From: Ruminococcus sp. UBA3800
GTDB taxonomy: Bacteria; Bacillota; Clostridia; Oscillospirales; Ruminococcaceae
Assembly: GCA_002368715.1 (NCBI GenBank)
Contig: DFEO01000116.1
Coordinates: 1-21,050, forward strand
DNA length: 21,050 bases
Direction of reading: 5' to 3'
The notes below the pieces were generated by a model that saw only the letters and a list, made by a program, of their open reading frames with translations, was not told the origin of the DNA and did not search any database. A program made the translations under genes and the position numbers. Every line of letters starts with the position of its first letter. Within the stretch, counting starts at the first letter, position 1. This document shows positions 14,258-21,050 of the stretch, piece after piece.

Positions 14258-15028
14258 TTACCAGCCCTGTTCGAGAAGCCAGTTGTTGAGCTCTCTTTCT
14301 CTGTCACGAATGGAGCTTTTGTTCTCGTCATAGTGTCCGAGCTGTTTTTCACCTACTATCGAACCATCGACCAGATAGAGTATCCTGCTGCATTTTGCGG
14401 CAACTTTTGGGTCGTGAGTTACGCACATAACTGTTGTGCCGCCGCTGTTTAGCTTCAGGAGCTCGTTCATCACTTCATCCGAGCTGGAACGGTTGAGTGA
14501 ACCTGTTGGTTCGTCTGCAAATATCATCTTAGGAGAATTTATCATACTGCGGCAGATGCAGGCTCTCTGGAGCTGACCGCCGGAGACTTCGTTGATATCA
14601 TTATCACCTATCTCTTCGATGCCAAGCTTTCGCATCAGCTCTCTTCCCTTTTCCACCGACTGTGAACGGCTGAGGTGGTTCTTCTTTGATTTGACCGACG
14701 GCAGGATTATATTGTCCAGCACAGACAGATTCTTCATCATATACATCTGCTGGAAGATAAAGCCCATATCGTCAAGCCTTAGTCTTGCGAGCTGTTTATC
14801 GTTTAGCTTTGAAATGTCCTTACTGTCAAAGAAGATATCTCCGGCAGTTGATCTGTCCATTCCCGATACGCAGTAAAGCAGTGTGCTCTTGCCGGAGCCC
14901 GACGGCCCCATGACCGCAACCATCTCGCCCTCATCAACACTGAGGTCTATGTTTTTGAGAACATTGTTCTGACGTTTGTTCACGATGTATGTTTTGCAAA
15001 GCCCTTTTGCCTGTAAAACCGTATTCAT
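14258..15028 (-). CDS. ABC transporter ATP-binding protein (MacB/LolD/BceA type)
   Basis: A 256-residue ATPase partner of the FtsX-type permease. Walker A GPSGSGKST (41-49), Q-loop IFQQ (91-94), signature VSGGQLQR (148-155), Walker B MIFADEPT (168-175) and the H-loop THD (204-206) are all present; the D-loop reads GSLN where many relatives have G-x-L-D. The length is normal, with a short extra tail (DENKSSIRDRERELNNWLLEQGW, split by region 233-256). The group drives export or mechanotransmission of lipoproteins, peptides or antimicrobial peptides from the membrane rather than nutrient import. GGAGG precedes the ATG by 7 nt, 11 bp after the permease stop, so both are cotranscribed. Confidence 0.93.
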   Translation of the reverse strand: MNTVLQAKGLCKTYIVNKRQNNVLKNIDLSVDEGEMVAVMGPSGSGKSTLLYCVSGMDRSTAGDIFFDSKDISKLNDKQLARLRLDDMGFIFQQMYMMKNLSVLDNIILPSVKSKKNHLSRSQSVEKGRELMRKLGIEEIGDNDINEVSGGQLQRACICRSMINSPKMIFADEPTGSLNRSSSDEVMNELLKLNSGGTTVMCVTHDPKVAAKCSRILYLVDGSIVGEKQLGHYDENKSSIRDRERELNNWLLEQGW

Positions 15029-15039
15029 TGCATTTCCTC

Positions 15040-17391
15040 CTATTCGATAGATGCTGTATCGGATGATCTGATGGTCTTGGTATAAAGAGCTGTCAAAAAT
15101 GAACCGATAGCTGCTGCTCCTAAAAGTATTGCCGGGCAGATAACAAACACGTCCAAAGCATCACGGTCACATTCGAGCGAAGATATATCTCCTATCTGAT
15201 TGACTACCCAGATCATTATGCTGTTGGATATCGGCATAAGAACGATCGACGATATTATGCCTGCAAGCACAGCAACAATAATAAAGCGCAGCGAATGCTG
15301 GAAGATGATGCTCATGTCAGGGATACCGACCGCTTTCATTAGTGCTATCTCACTTTTCTCCTTTGATATGAATGATCTCTCCATAAGGACGATCAGCATA
15401 ACCGTAAGCACAATTGTTATTAGCATCATCATATACTTCAAGGCATTCATAGTGTCGGACATTGATGTGGCAAATTTTATCATTTCCTCTGTATTATACA
15501 CCTTATCGGTATTGAGCATTTGCTTTATTTTATCCACTCTGTCGTTAATGGTGTCCATGTCCGGATCATCCTTGAATGTTACCTGCATACCCATTGTTCC
15601 GAGATTTCTTTTGGTCGCAAGGTCAAATCCGGAATGAACACGGGCTGCCATACCGTTTGCGAAGAAGGTCGAGAATTTTCCCGTTACCCAAAACTGCACG
15701 ATGCTATCGCCCATTTCGACCTTTATCTTATCACCTATTTTTACGCCAAGAGCCTTCATAGCCTTTCCGGTAAGCATAATCTCATCGTTTTTTTGAGGCG
15801 CGCTGCCCTCATCACATTCAGGAACAAAGTCATTGTTTCCTTTAGTAACTATATAAAACAGTTTTTCCATCTTGTTTTTGTGAGAAGTGTTGTATGGAGC
15901 GCCGAAGGTTATCGAACATTTTGAATCCATTCCCTTATCCTTAAGGCGCTTTTCCACATCCTCGATCACCTCGTTATACTTCCCGAAATCATCAAGTATT
16001 TCAGCGTAAGCAGAAGTGTCAGCTATATGGACATCAGCGGGATTAACACCAAACAGAGGATATATCTTCTCACTTTTAAGTGTAAGAGCAAAGTTTGACA
16101 TCGTCGTCATAAGAAGCATACAGCAGGTAAATACGATCGTTATTATCGAAAACTGCTTTGGTGCGCTGAAAATATCATTGAGTGCAAAAAAGAAAGTCGA
16201 TGGCAGCTTTGATCTGCCAAGATGAAGAACGCTCCTTTTCTTAAAACGCTCGCCGGTCTGTCCGCTCCTTACGGCATCTATTGCCGACAGCTTTTTTATC
16301 CTTCGTGTGCAGAAATAGCAGAATGCAACTATCACGAACACTACAATGACCGAGCTTGTAAAGCCAAGCACCAGACTGTTGTCGCTTTCAAGCACCATAT
16401 TTCCGGAAACTGTTTTAAGCATCGTGTCAGTGAGCGGTATAGATGCAAGAAACCCTATAACAGCTCCTATAACAGCTATCCCAAGGTATTTGGTGATGTA
16501 AAGGCGTCTGATGCCTGAATTGTCGATACCGACCGCCTTCATAACGCCTATCTCTCTGAATTCCTCGCTTATCGTAAACCTTATCGTGAAGCGAAGGACG
16601 ACAAATGCCGTACCCATAAGAACGGCACTAACTGCCATCATAATATACGCTACAAGCAGATCATATATATAATTGGACTTGAATTCCTCTCTGCTTGAAT
16701 AGGATACATCATCATATTTCTTTGAAAGCTCTTTGAGTCCGCTGTCATCAGAAGCGTTGACATAAAGCAGCCTTTCCATATACGAATGGGATCGTTTTTC
16801 AAGGCTGAGCTTCTTATAATCCCTATAATCAAACACCAGGAACGGTGCTGACTGCTCATCATTTCCGAATACTGCATTTTTGATGCGGCCTTTATATCTA
16901 AGCTCAAGGACTGTGTTTCCCACTTTCAGAGTAAAACTATCGCCTTCTTTGAACTCCATGTCGGCTGAAAACGGTGCCGTCGCATAAAACCAACCCTCTT
17001 CAACATCTTCAACGACCTCGTTGTCGGTATCATAAAGCTTGATCGGCATCTCCTTGTCTGTGCCTACCATTGCAGGGTTTATAAAGTTATTCATTGCCTT
17101 GCCCTTGAAAGTGAAATACCTTGGTCCCAGGACACAATACAACGTCTGTTCCTTTGCGTCTGTGACCTCGGGCATTGCCCTGATATCGTCGGCTATATCC
17201 CTCATTCCGATATCCACGATATACTTTGATACTCCTGCCATACTGAAATACTTCTCTATGCCGCTTGTCACTGCCGAAATGTTGTTAAGACTTGCAGATG
17301 TGAACATTGAGCAGATTATAACAAACAGCAAAAGGATAAAATTCATTGTTTTCTTTCTCTTGATATCCTTTTTTAAGATCCTGAAAAACAC
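15040..17391 (-). CDS. FtsX-type ABC transporter permease
   Basis: A permease of about 783 residues with two FtsX repeats. TM1 (about residues 17-36) is followed by a roughly 215-residue extracellular domain, three helices with REIGVMKAVGI, a central cytoplasmic stretch and another helix (about 410-430), a second extracellular domain of about 200 residues, and three final helices with SEIALMKAVGI. That gives eight helices, more like MacB-duplicated or LolCE-like permeases than the ten-helix BceB. Such proteins couple ATP hydrolysis to conformational work on extracytoplasmic substrates, often peptides. GAGAGG lies 8 nt before a GTG at 17391, chosen as start; a GTG at 17400 is an alternative but too close to the ribosome binding site. 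It is the first gene of the five-gene ABC/two-component/C39-like module, with a promoter at 17428-17457. Confidence 0.88.
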   Translation of the reverse strand: MFFRILKKDIKRKKTMNFILLLFVIICSMFTSASLNNISAVTSGIEKYFSMAGVSKYIVDIGMRDIADDIRAMPEVTDAKEQTLYCVLGPRYFTFKGKAMNNFINPAMVGTDKEMPIKLYDTDNEVVEDVEEGWFYATAPFSADMEFKEGDSFTLKVGNTVLELRYKGRIKNAVFGNDEQSAPFLVFDYRDYKKLSLEKRSHSYMERLLYVNASDDSGLKELSKKYDDVSYSSREEFKSNYIYDLLVAYIMMAVSAVLMGTAFVVLRFTIRFTISEEFREIGVMKAVGIDNSGIRRLYITKYLGIAVIGAVIGFLASIPLTDTMLKTVSGNMVLESDNSLVLGFTSSVIVVFVIVAFCYFCTRRIKKLSAIDAVRSGQTGERFKKRSVLHLGRSKLPSTFFFALNDIFSAPKQFSIITIVFTCCMLLMTTMSNFALTLKSEKIYPLFGVNPADVHIADTSAYAEILDDFGKYNEVIEDVEKRLKDKGMDSKCSITFGAPYNTSHKNKMEKLFYIVTKGNNDFVPECDEGSAPQKNDEIMLTGKAMKALGVKIGDKIKVEMGDSIVQFWVTGKFSTFFANGMAARVHSGFDLATKRNLGTMGMQVTFKDDPDMDTINDRVDKIKQMLNTDKVYNTEEMIKFATSMSDTMNALKYMMMLITIVLTVMLIVLMERSFISKEKSEIALMKAVGIPDMSIIFQHSLRFIIVAVLAGIISSIVLMPISNSIMIWVVNQIGDISSLECDRDALDVFVICPAILLGAAAIGSFLTALYTKTIRSSDTASIE

Positions 17392-17427
17392 AGCACACAC
17401 CTCTCTTCCATACGATCATCTTCCGTG

Positions 17428-17457
17428 ACTATATGATATCACAGGATTTCTTAACAA
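17428..17457 (-). promoter_or_regulatory. Promoter of the ABC transporter operon
   Basis: On the minus strand TTGTTA (17452-17457) and TATAGT (17428-17433) are separated by 18 bp, about 40 bp upstream of the permease start. The -35 overlaps a direct repeat (17447-17466), consistent with regulated expression. Confidence 0.6.
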
Positions 17458-17466
17458 GTCTTTAAC
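17447..17466 (-). promoter_or_regulatory. 11-bp-period direct repeat, candidate OmpR-type site
   Basis: On the minus strand GTTAAAGAC (17458-17466) and GTTAAGAAA (17447-17455) lie in the same orientation with an 11-bp period, overlapping the -35. OmpR/PhoB-type regulators bind such tandem half-sites as head-to-tail dimers. The cognate regulator encoded at 13509-14171 is the obvious candidate; this is inference. Confidence 0.45.
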
Positions 17467-17480
17467 TATTATTTCTTTTC

Positions 17481-17511
17481 AAAAAAGAAAAACACCGCAC
17501 TAAGGCGGTGC
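17481..17511 (-). terminator. Rho-independent terminator of the suf operon
   Basis: On the minus strand CACCGC-CTTAGT-GCGGTG, extended by A-T and G-T pairs, is followed by TTTTTCTTTTTT. It lies just after the stop of the Rrf2 gene. Confidence 0.88.
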
Positions 17512-17515
17512 TGTA

Positions 17516-17965
17516 TCAGATATAATACATATAGTTCTTATTGTCTTCGGAGTTTGTACTGCATTCATTGATAAGGTCCGAAAGAGTCATCTGCTCGGCG
17601 CAGCGGCGCATATAGCCGTTGAATTTTTCCCAAAGGCAGGTGTTCATTGATGAACGGATGATGTTCGGGTTTTGTTCGTCCTCGTCATAGGTGTCTGCAA
17701 GTATAGTATTGTCTAGAGCGTTGAGTATCTCCGAAAGGTATATTTTTGAAGCACTTCTTGAAAGTGTATAACCGCCCTTTGAACCCTTCTGGCCTCTGAC
17801 AAAGCCGCCTTGCCTGAGACCCATTATTATCTGTTCAAGATACTTCTGGGATATCCCCTGTCTTGAAGCTATGTCGGCGGATGACACTGTCTTGCCGTCC
17901 TTGCAGTTGATAGCGATATCGGCAAGAGCTATCAGCCCGTATTCGACTCGTGTTGAGATCTTCAT
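17516..17965 (-). CDS. Rrf2-family transcriptional regulator (CymR/IscR type)
   Basis: A 149-residue winged-helix regulator. The N-terminus is classic Rrf2: MKISTRVEYGLIALADIA (1-18), ADIASRQGISQKYLEQI (30-46), RQGGFVRGQKGSKGGYTLSR (51-70). IscR ligates [2Fe-2S] with three cysteines in a C-x5-C-x5-C pattern around residues 92-104; here residues 86-109 hold none, and the cysteines are at 110, 122 and 135. The ending KNYMYYI resembles what I recall of B. subtilis CymR (YMFYI), the cysteine-metabolism regulator. It is therefore more likely CymR-like, or a cluster-free regulator, than a true IscR. It is last in the suf operon, 12 bp after sufU, which would let it feed back on the operon. Of two adjacent ATGs, the second (17965) is better spaced from AAAGGGG. 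Confidence 0.85.
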   Translation of the reverse strand: MKISTRVEYGLIALADIAINCKDGKTVSSADIASRQGISQKYLEQIIMGLRQGGFVRGQKGSKGGYTLSRSASKIYLSEILNALDNTILADTYDEDEQNPNIIRSSMNTCLWEKFNGYMRRCAEQMTLSDLINECSTNSEDNKNYMYYI

Positions 17966-17977
17966 CATACACCCCTT

Positions 17978-18403
17978 TCAGACATTTTCGTTCAGCAGCT
18001 TTTCCAGAGTTTTCCAGCCGAGAGTCGCACATTTGACCCTCGCAGGCATCTTTGCTATGCTCTGGAGCGCTCCTGCTTCCTCAAGCTCGTCAAGCTCATC
18101 ATCCGTTATGCTGTCGGTTATCATTTTTAAAAACAGACCGACAAGGTGTTTACCCTCCTCCACCGATCTGCCTATCACAAGATCAAGCATTATATCAGTG
18201 GATGCGTGAGAGATCGCACAGCCGACACCGGTGAATGAACCGTCGGTTATGATACCGTTATCTATCACAAGGTTAAGCGTAAGCTGATCTCCGCAGGTAG
18301 GGTTCAAGCCATCGTTTGAACAGGTCGCACATGACAGCTCGTGCATATGTGCAGGGTGAAGATTATGATCTATAAGCACTTCGTTATAAATATTCTCAGC
18401 CAA
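17978..18403 (-). CDS. sufU: SufU Fe-S assembly / sulfur acceptor protein
   Basis: A 141-residue IscU-like protein. Cys37 and Asp39 (NPTCGD), Cys62 (GVGCAIS) and Cys125 (RVKCATLGWKTLE) are the conserved metal ligands; the sequence between the second and third cysteine is longer than in IscU, as expected for SufU. In Gram-positive bacteria SufU is a zinc-dependent acceptor of persulfide sulfur from SufS. It starts with TTG at 18403, 8 nt after AAGGGGGAG, and overlaps the end of sufS by 8 bp; no in-frame ATG is available nearby. The NIFU-like fold is complete. Confidence 0.92.
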   Translation of the reverse strand: MAENIYNEVLIDHNLHPAHMHELSCATCSNDGLNPTCGDQLTLNLVIDNGIITDGSFTGVGCAISHASTDIMLDLVIGRSVEEGKHLVGLFLKMITDSITDDELDELEEAGALQSIAKMPARVKCATLGWKTLEKLLNENV

Positions 18404-19613
18404 TTCCCATTCTCCCCCTTACTGTTTCAAGCGTTTGTAAAAATCTGTCAACGTCTGTTTCGTCGTTATAAAATGCAAGGCTCATTCTGGCAGAGGACTG
18501 GACCCCAAGATATTTATGCAGAGGCTGTGCGCAGTGGTGGCCTGCACGGATATCTATCCCATCAGCATCAAAAACAGCCGCCGCATCGTGTGGGTGTACC
18601 CCATCTATCGTGAATGAGATTATACCGTGGTGGTCTTTTGCCTTATCAGAGCCAAGGATATGAACATAAGGAAGGCTCTTCATTTTTTCAAAGGCTCTTT
18701 CTGTAAGCTCGTCCTCACGGCTCATTATAGTTTCAAAACCAATTTTCCGGATATACTCGATGGCTGCATGAAGTCCGACTGCACCGCCTACGTTCACCGT
18801 GCCTGCTTCAAACTTATGCGGGAGCTCGGCATAGGTGGCGTTCTCTCTGGTCACAAGCTCTATCATCTCGCCGCCGTAAAGAAAAGGCGGCATTTTTTCA
18901 AGAAGCTCTTCCCTTCCGTAAAGAACACCTATACCCATTGGGGCATACATCTTATGGCCCGAAAACGCCAAGAAATCCACTCCAAGATCCCTGACATTTA
19001 CCGGCGTGTGCGCTACGCTCTGTGCTGCATCACAGACTATCAGCGTTCCGTTGGCATGACAGATTTCAGCAAACTCCTTTATCGGATTTATGCGCCCGAA
19101 AATGTTTGACACCTGAGCGATAGCAAACAGCTTCGTTTTTGAAGTCAATGCCTGCTTCAGCTGTTCTTCGGTGTAAGCACCGGATCCGTCACACTCCAGA
19201 AACCTCAGCACTGCACCTGTTTGTCTTGCAAGATCCTGCCACGGCAAAAGATTTGAATGGTGCTCAGAGATAGTAACGAGTATCTCATCGCCGGACTTTA
19301 TGTTTGCCCTGCCATAGCTGTACGAGATCAGGTTCAGGCTCTCGGTGGCATTTCGGGTAAAAACTATCTCTCTTGTGCTTTCGGCTCCGATAAAATCTTT
19401 TACAGATTTCCTTGCGTTCTCATAGGCTTCGGTCGCCATAACGCTCAGGTCATATAGTCCTCTCAGAGGGTTTGCGTTTTGTTCAAAATAATACTTTTGT
19501 ATCGCTTCTATAACCTGACGGGGCTTTTGGGTAGTAGCTGAATTGTCGAGATACACAAGCTCCTTGTATGCGTCAAACACAGCAAAATCCTGTTTGAAAT
19601 CTCTGTTACTCAT
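18396..19613 (-). CDS. sufS: SufS cysteine desulfurase
   Basis: A 405-residue PLP-dependent group II cysteine desulfurase that releases sulfur from cysteine for Fe-S cluster assembly. Signatures: YLDNSATTQKP (21-31), RNATESLNL (87-95), SEHHSNLLPW (116-125), DAAQSV (195-200), the PLP Schiff-base Lys221 in FSGHKMYAP, and the catalytic Cys361 in RAGHHCAQPL. All are intact and the length is normal. The ATG at 19613 is chosen because GGGTGGGG lies 8 nt upstream; it overlaps sufD by 8 bp. An in-frame ATG at 19619 is a close alternative. The partner acceptor SufU is encoded next. Confidence 0.95.
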   Translation of the reverse strand: MSNRDFKQDFAVFDAYKELVYLDNSATTQKPRQVIEAIQKYYFEQNANPLRGLYDLSVMATEAYENARKSVKDFIGAESTREIVFTRNATESLNLISYSYGRANIKSGDEILVTISEHHSNLLPWQDLARQTGAVLRFLECDGSGAYTEEQLKQALTSKTKLFAIAQVSNIFGRINPIKEFAEICHANGTLIVCDAAQSVAHTPVNVRDLGVDFLAFSGHKMYAPMGIGVLYGREELLEKMPPFLYGGEMIELVTRENATYAELPHKFEAGTVNVGGAVGLHAAIEYIRKIGFETIMSREDELTERAFEKMKSLPYVHILGSDKAKDHHGIISFTIDGVHPHDAAAVFDADGIDIRAGHHCAQPLHKYLGVQSSARMSLAFYNDETDVDRFLQTLETVRGRMGIG

Positions 19614-20430
19614 CCTCATCACCCCACCCGAGAGCATTATATATCCTGCTCTTTGTTTGTTCGTCATCTGTTTTCACGATAGCCTGTTTCAGCTTTGAAC
19701 GAGCCATAAGCTCATATATCTTTTCTTCATCTATACCCCTTGAGCGAAGGTAAAAAACATGGCTCTCGTCAAGTCTTCCGACAGTTGCTCCGTGGTTTCC
19801 TTCAACATCTTCCTCTGCACAAAGAATGACTGGGACTGTCTTGCTCTCCACATTCTCGTTCAAAAGAAGCGTATCCTCATGCTCCGAGCCCTTTGCGCCG
19901 ACTGCACCCTCTTTAAAATCGATAGTGCCTTTAAAGGTCTTCTTAGCCTCGCCTCCAAGAACGGCTCCGAGCTTTATTTCAGACACAGTCTTTTTACCAT
20001 ACTGCTCTGACACAAGGTTAAGGTCCAGCCTGTCAGTGCCGTCAAGCTTCATAGCTATGTCTGCATTAAACACAGCTTTTCTGCCATCAAGCTTTGCTGC
20101 GATATCACTGACAGTGTCGCTTCCGCCGATATATATCTGCACAAGATCAAAGCGGGCATTTTCGCCAAGGTTTACAGAGAGTTTTGACACCAGCGGCTTT
20201 TGTCTTTCAAACACCTGCACGAGCTTTACCGCCGAACCGCTCCCGACATTGATATCAAGTGCTGTAAATGGCAGGCTGTCATTATCAGCATATCTGATGA
20301 TCTTTCGCTGTTCGTTATCGCCGATCTTTATGATCTCAGGCCCTGACACTTCGATATCACGGTCAACATAGTTTACCCCAAGACTTGAAAATGTAGGGAC
20401 AGGCAGGATATTCAGTTTTACGTTTTCCAT
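19606..20430 (-). CDS. sufD: SufD Fe-S scaffold component (short form)
   Basis: A 274-residue SufB/SufD-family protein; with SufB and SufC it forms the scaffold on which clusters are assembled. The C-terminal part is diagnostic: SKTVPVILCAEEDVEGNHGA (about 190-209), then TVGRLDESHVFYLRSRGIDE. It is much shorter than the ~430-residue SufD of E. coli, lacking most of the N-terminal helical region, as in other Clostridia. The ATG at 20430 follows AGGAGG, which overlaps the sufB stop codon (TAG at 20440-20442). It overlaps sufS at its 3' end. Confidence 0.88.
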   Translation of the reverse strand: MENVKLNILPVPTFSSLGVNYVDRDIEVSGPEIIKIGDNEQRKIIRYADNDSLPFTALDINVGSGSAVKLVQVFERQKPLVSKLSVNLGENARFDLVQIYIGGSDTVSDIAAKLDGRKAVFNADIAMKLDGTDRLDLNLVSEQYGKKTVSEIKLGAVLGGEAKKTFKGTIDFKEGAVGAKGSEHEDTLLLNENVESKTVPVILCAEEDVEGNHGATVGRLDESHVFYLRSRGIDEEKIYELMARSKLKQAIVKTDDEQTKSRIYNALGWGDEDE

Positions 20431-20439
20431 ACTATCCTC

Positions 20440-21050
20440 CTAACCCACGCTTCCGTGCATTTCAAGGCCTATAAGATTGTTCATCTCCACTGCATATTCC
20501 AGAGGCAGTTCCTTTGAAACATTGTCAGCAAAGCCACGGACTATCATTGCTCTTGCTTCCTCTTCCGAAAGTCCCCTTGATGTCAGATAAAATATCGCTT
20601 CGTCACTTATGCGGCCGATCTTCGCTTCGTGACCGACATCGCATTTATCGGTTTTTACATCAATGACAGGAACTGTATCCGACCTTGATTCACGGTCAAG
20701 CATAAGCGACTCACAGTTGACTGAACTTTTGGAGCCGATTGCATTTTTATTGACAATGACAGCACTCCTGAATGTACTCTTGCCGCCTGATTTGCTTATG
20801 GACTTAGTGTTCATATATGATGATGTGTCTGGAGCATTGTGAACGATCTTGGCGCCTGTATCAAGGTCCTGACCCTCACCTGCAAAGGTTATTCCTGTAA
20901 ACTCGGCGCTTGCACCTCTGCCGTTTAAAATGCTCATTGGATATAGATACGAAACATGAGAGCCGAAGCTTCCGGACACCCATTCTATCTTTCCGCCCTC
21001 TTCAACTATTGCTCGCTTGGTGTTGAGGTTATACATATTCTTTGACCAGT
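20440..21050 (-). CDS. sufB: SufB Fe-S scaffold protein (5' end outside window)
   Basis: The C-terminal 203 codons of SufB; the frame stays open to the window edge (WSKNMYNLNTKR at the right end), so the N-terminal half and probably sufC lie beyond 21050. Family signatures: EWVSGSFGSHVSYLYP, VNCESLMLDRESRSDTVPVI (the cysteine matches the functionally important SufB cysteine), VGHEAKIGRISDEAIFYLTSRG and LPLEYAVEMNNLIGLEMHGSVG, the usual SufB ending. SufB is the site of cluster assembly in the SufBC2D complex. It is the first visible gene of an operon running sufB-sufD-sufS-sufU-rrf2. Confidence 0.95.
   Translation of the reverse strand, partial: WSKNMYNLNTKRAIVEEGGKIEWVSGSFGSHVSYLYPMSILNGRGASAEFTGITFAGEGQDLDTGAKIVHNAPDTSSYMNTKSISKSGGKSTFRSAVIVNKNAIGSKSSVNCESLMLDRESRSDTVPVIDVKTDKCDVGHEAKIGRISDEAIFYLTSRGLSEEEARAMIVRGFADNVSKELPLEYAVEMNNLIGLEMHGSVG

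Noticed and set aside
14258..15028. ATPase D-loop reads GSLN instead of G-x-L-D as a sign of inactivation
   Set aside because: As far as I recall, Asn at this position is common in Firmicutes ATPases of this group; Walker A, Walker B, signature and H-loop are intact.
12295..17391. Canonical BceRS-BceAB bacitracin resistance module
   Set aside because: The kinase has a roughly 75-residue extracellular domain rather than a very short loop, and the permease appears to have eight helices with two large extracellular domains.
18627..19109. 160-codon plus-strand frame within sufS
   Set aside because: Antisense to intact, highly conserved sufS sequence.

Overview
The window looks like a chromosomal segment of a low-to-moderate GC Clostridia, most plausibly a Ruminococcus-type member of the Oscillospiraceae. 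This is inferred from gene content and recalled protein families; no search was run. Supporting signs are an alpha/beta-type small acid-soluble spore protein, a SufB-SufD-SufS-SufU operon, a C_GCAxxG_C_C protein, a DUF3737 beta-helix protein, very regular sigma-A promoters (TTGACA-like, 17-18 bp, TATAAT-like) and strong GGAGG ribosome binding sites. No rRNA, tRNA, CRISPR array or insertion sequence was seen.

Left part (1-5.7 kb): small, independently transcribed units with several decayed genes. An XRE regulator (minus) has its own promoter and an upstream palindrome. A two-gene minus operon encodes a PqqD-like protein and a family-5 nucleotidyltransferase, a pair known from RiPP clusters, but no precursor or RiPP maturase is visible here. 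Between that operon and a C_GCAxxG_C_C gene lies the orphaned C-terminal membrane anchor of a surface protein, still followed by its terminator. A strong promoter then reads through the C-terminal remnant of a MATE efflux gene into DUF3737 and an aldo/keto reductase. The two hairpins bounding that unit are near copies of each other. A spore protein gene follows on the minus strand; its unusual C-terminal tail runs into what looks like its own terminator.

Middle part (6.0-11.9 kb, plus): a signalling operon with a REC-GGDEF-EAL protein (degenerate GGDEF, intact EAL), a stand-alone Hpt protein, and a membrane hybrid histidine kinase with two REC domains. Together these have every part needed for a multistep phosphorelay controlling cyclic-di-GMP breakdown. 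A hexapeptide O-acetyltransferase follows, then a bidirectional terminator.

Right part (11.9-21.05 kb, all minus, so transcription runs from high to low coordinates): a partial sufB, then sufD, sufS, sufU and an Rrf2-family regulator whose ending resembles CymR, closed by a terminator. Next is a second module: FtsX-type permease, ABC ATPase, OmpR-type response regulator, sensor kinase, and a small C39-like cysteine-peptidase-fold protein coupled to the kinase gene. The permease promoter carries an 11-bp-period direct repeat at the -35 that could be the site of the cognate regulator.

The best candidates for something not routinely described are the C39-like protein tied to an ABC/two-component module, the isolated PqqD-nucleotidyltransferase pair, and the phosphorelay to a c-di-GMP phosphodiesterase with a 10-bp inverted repeat bracketing its promoter.
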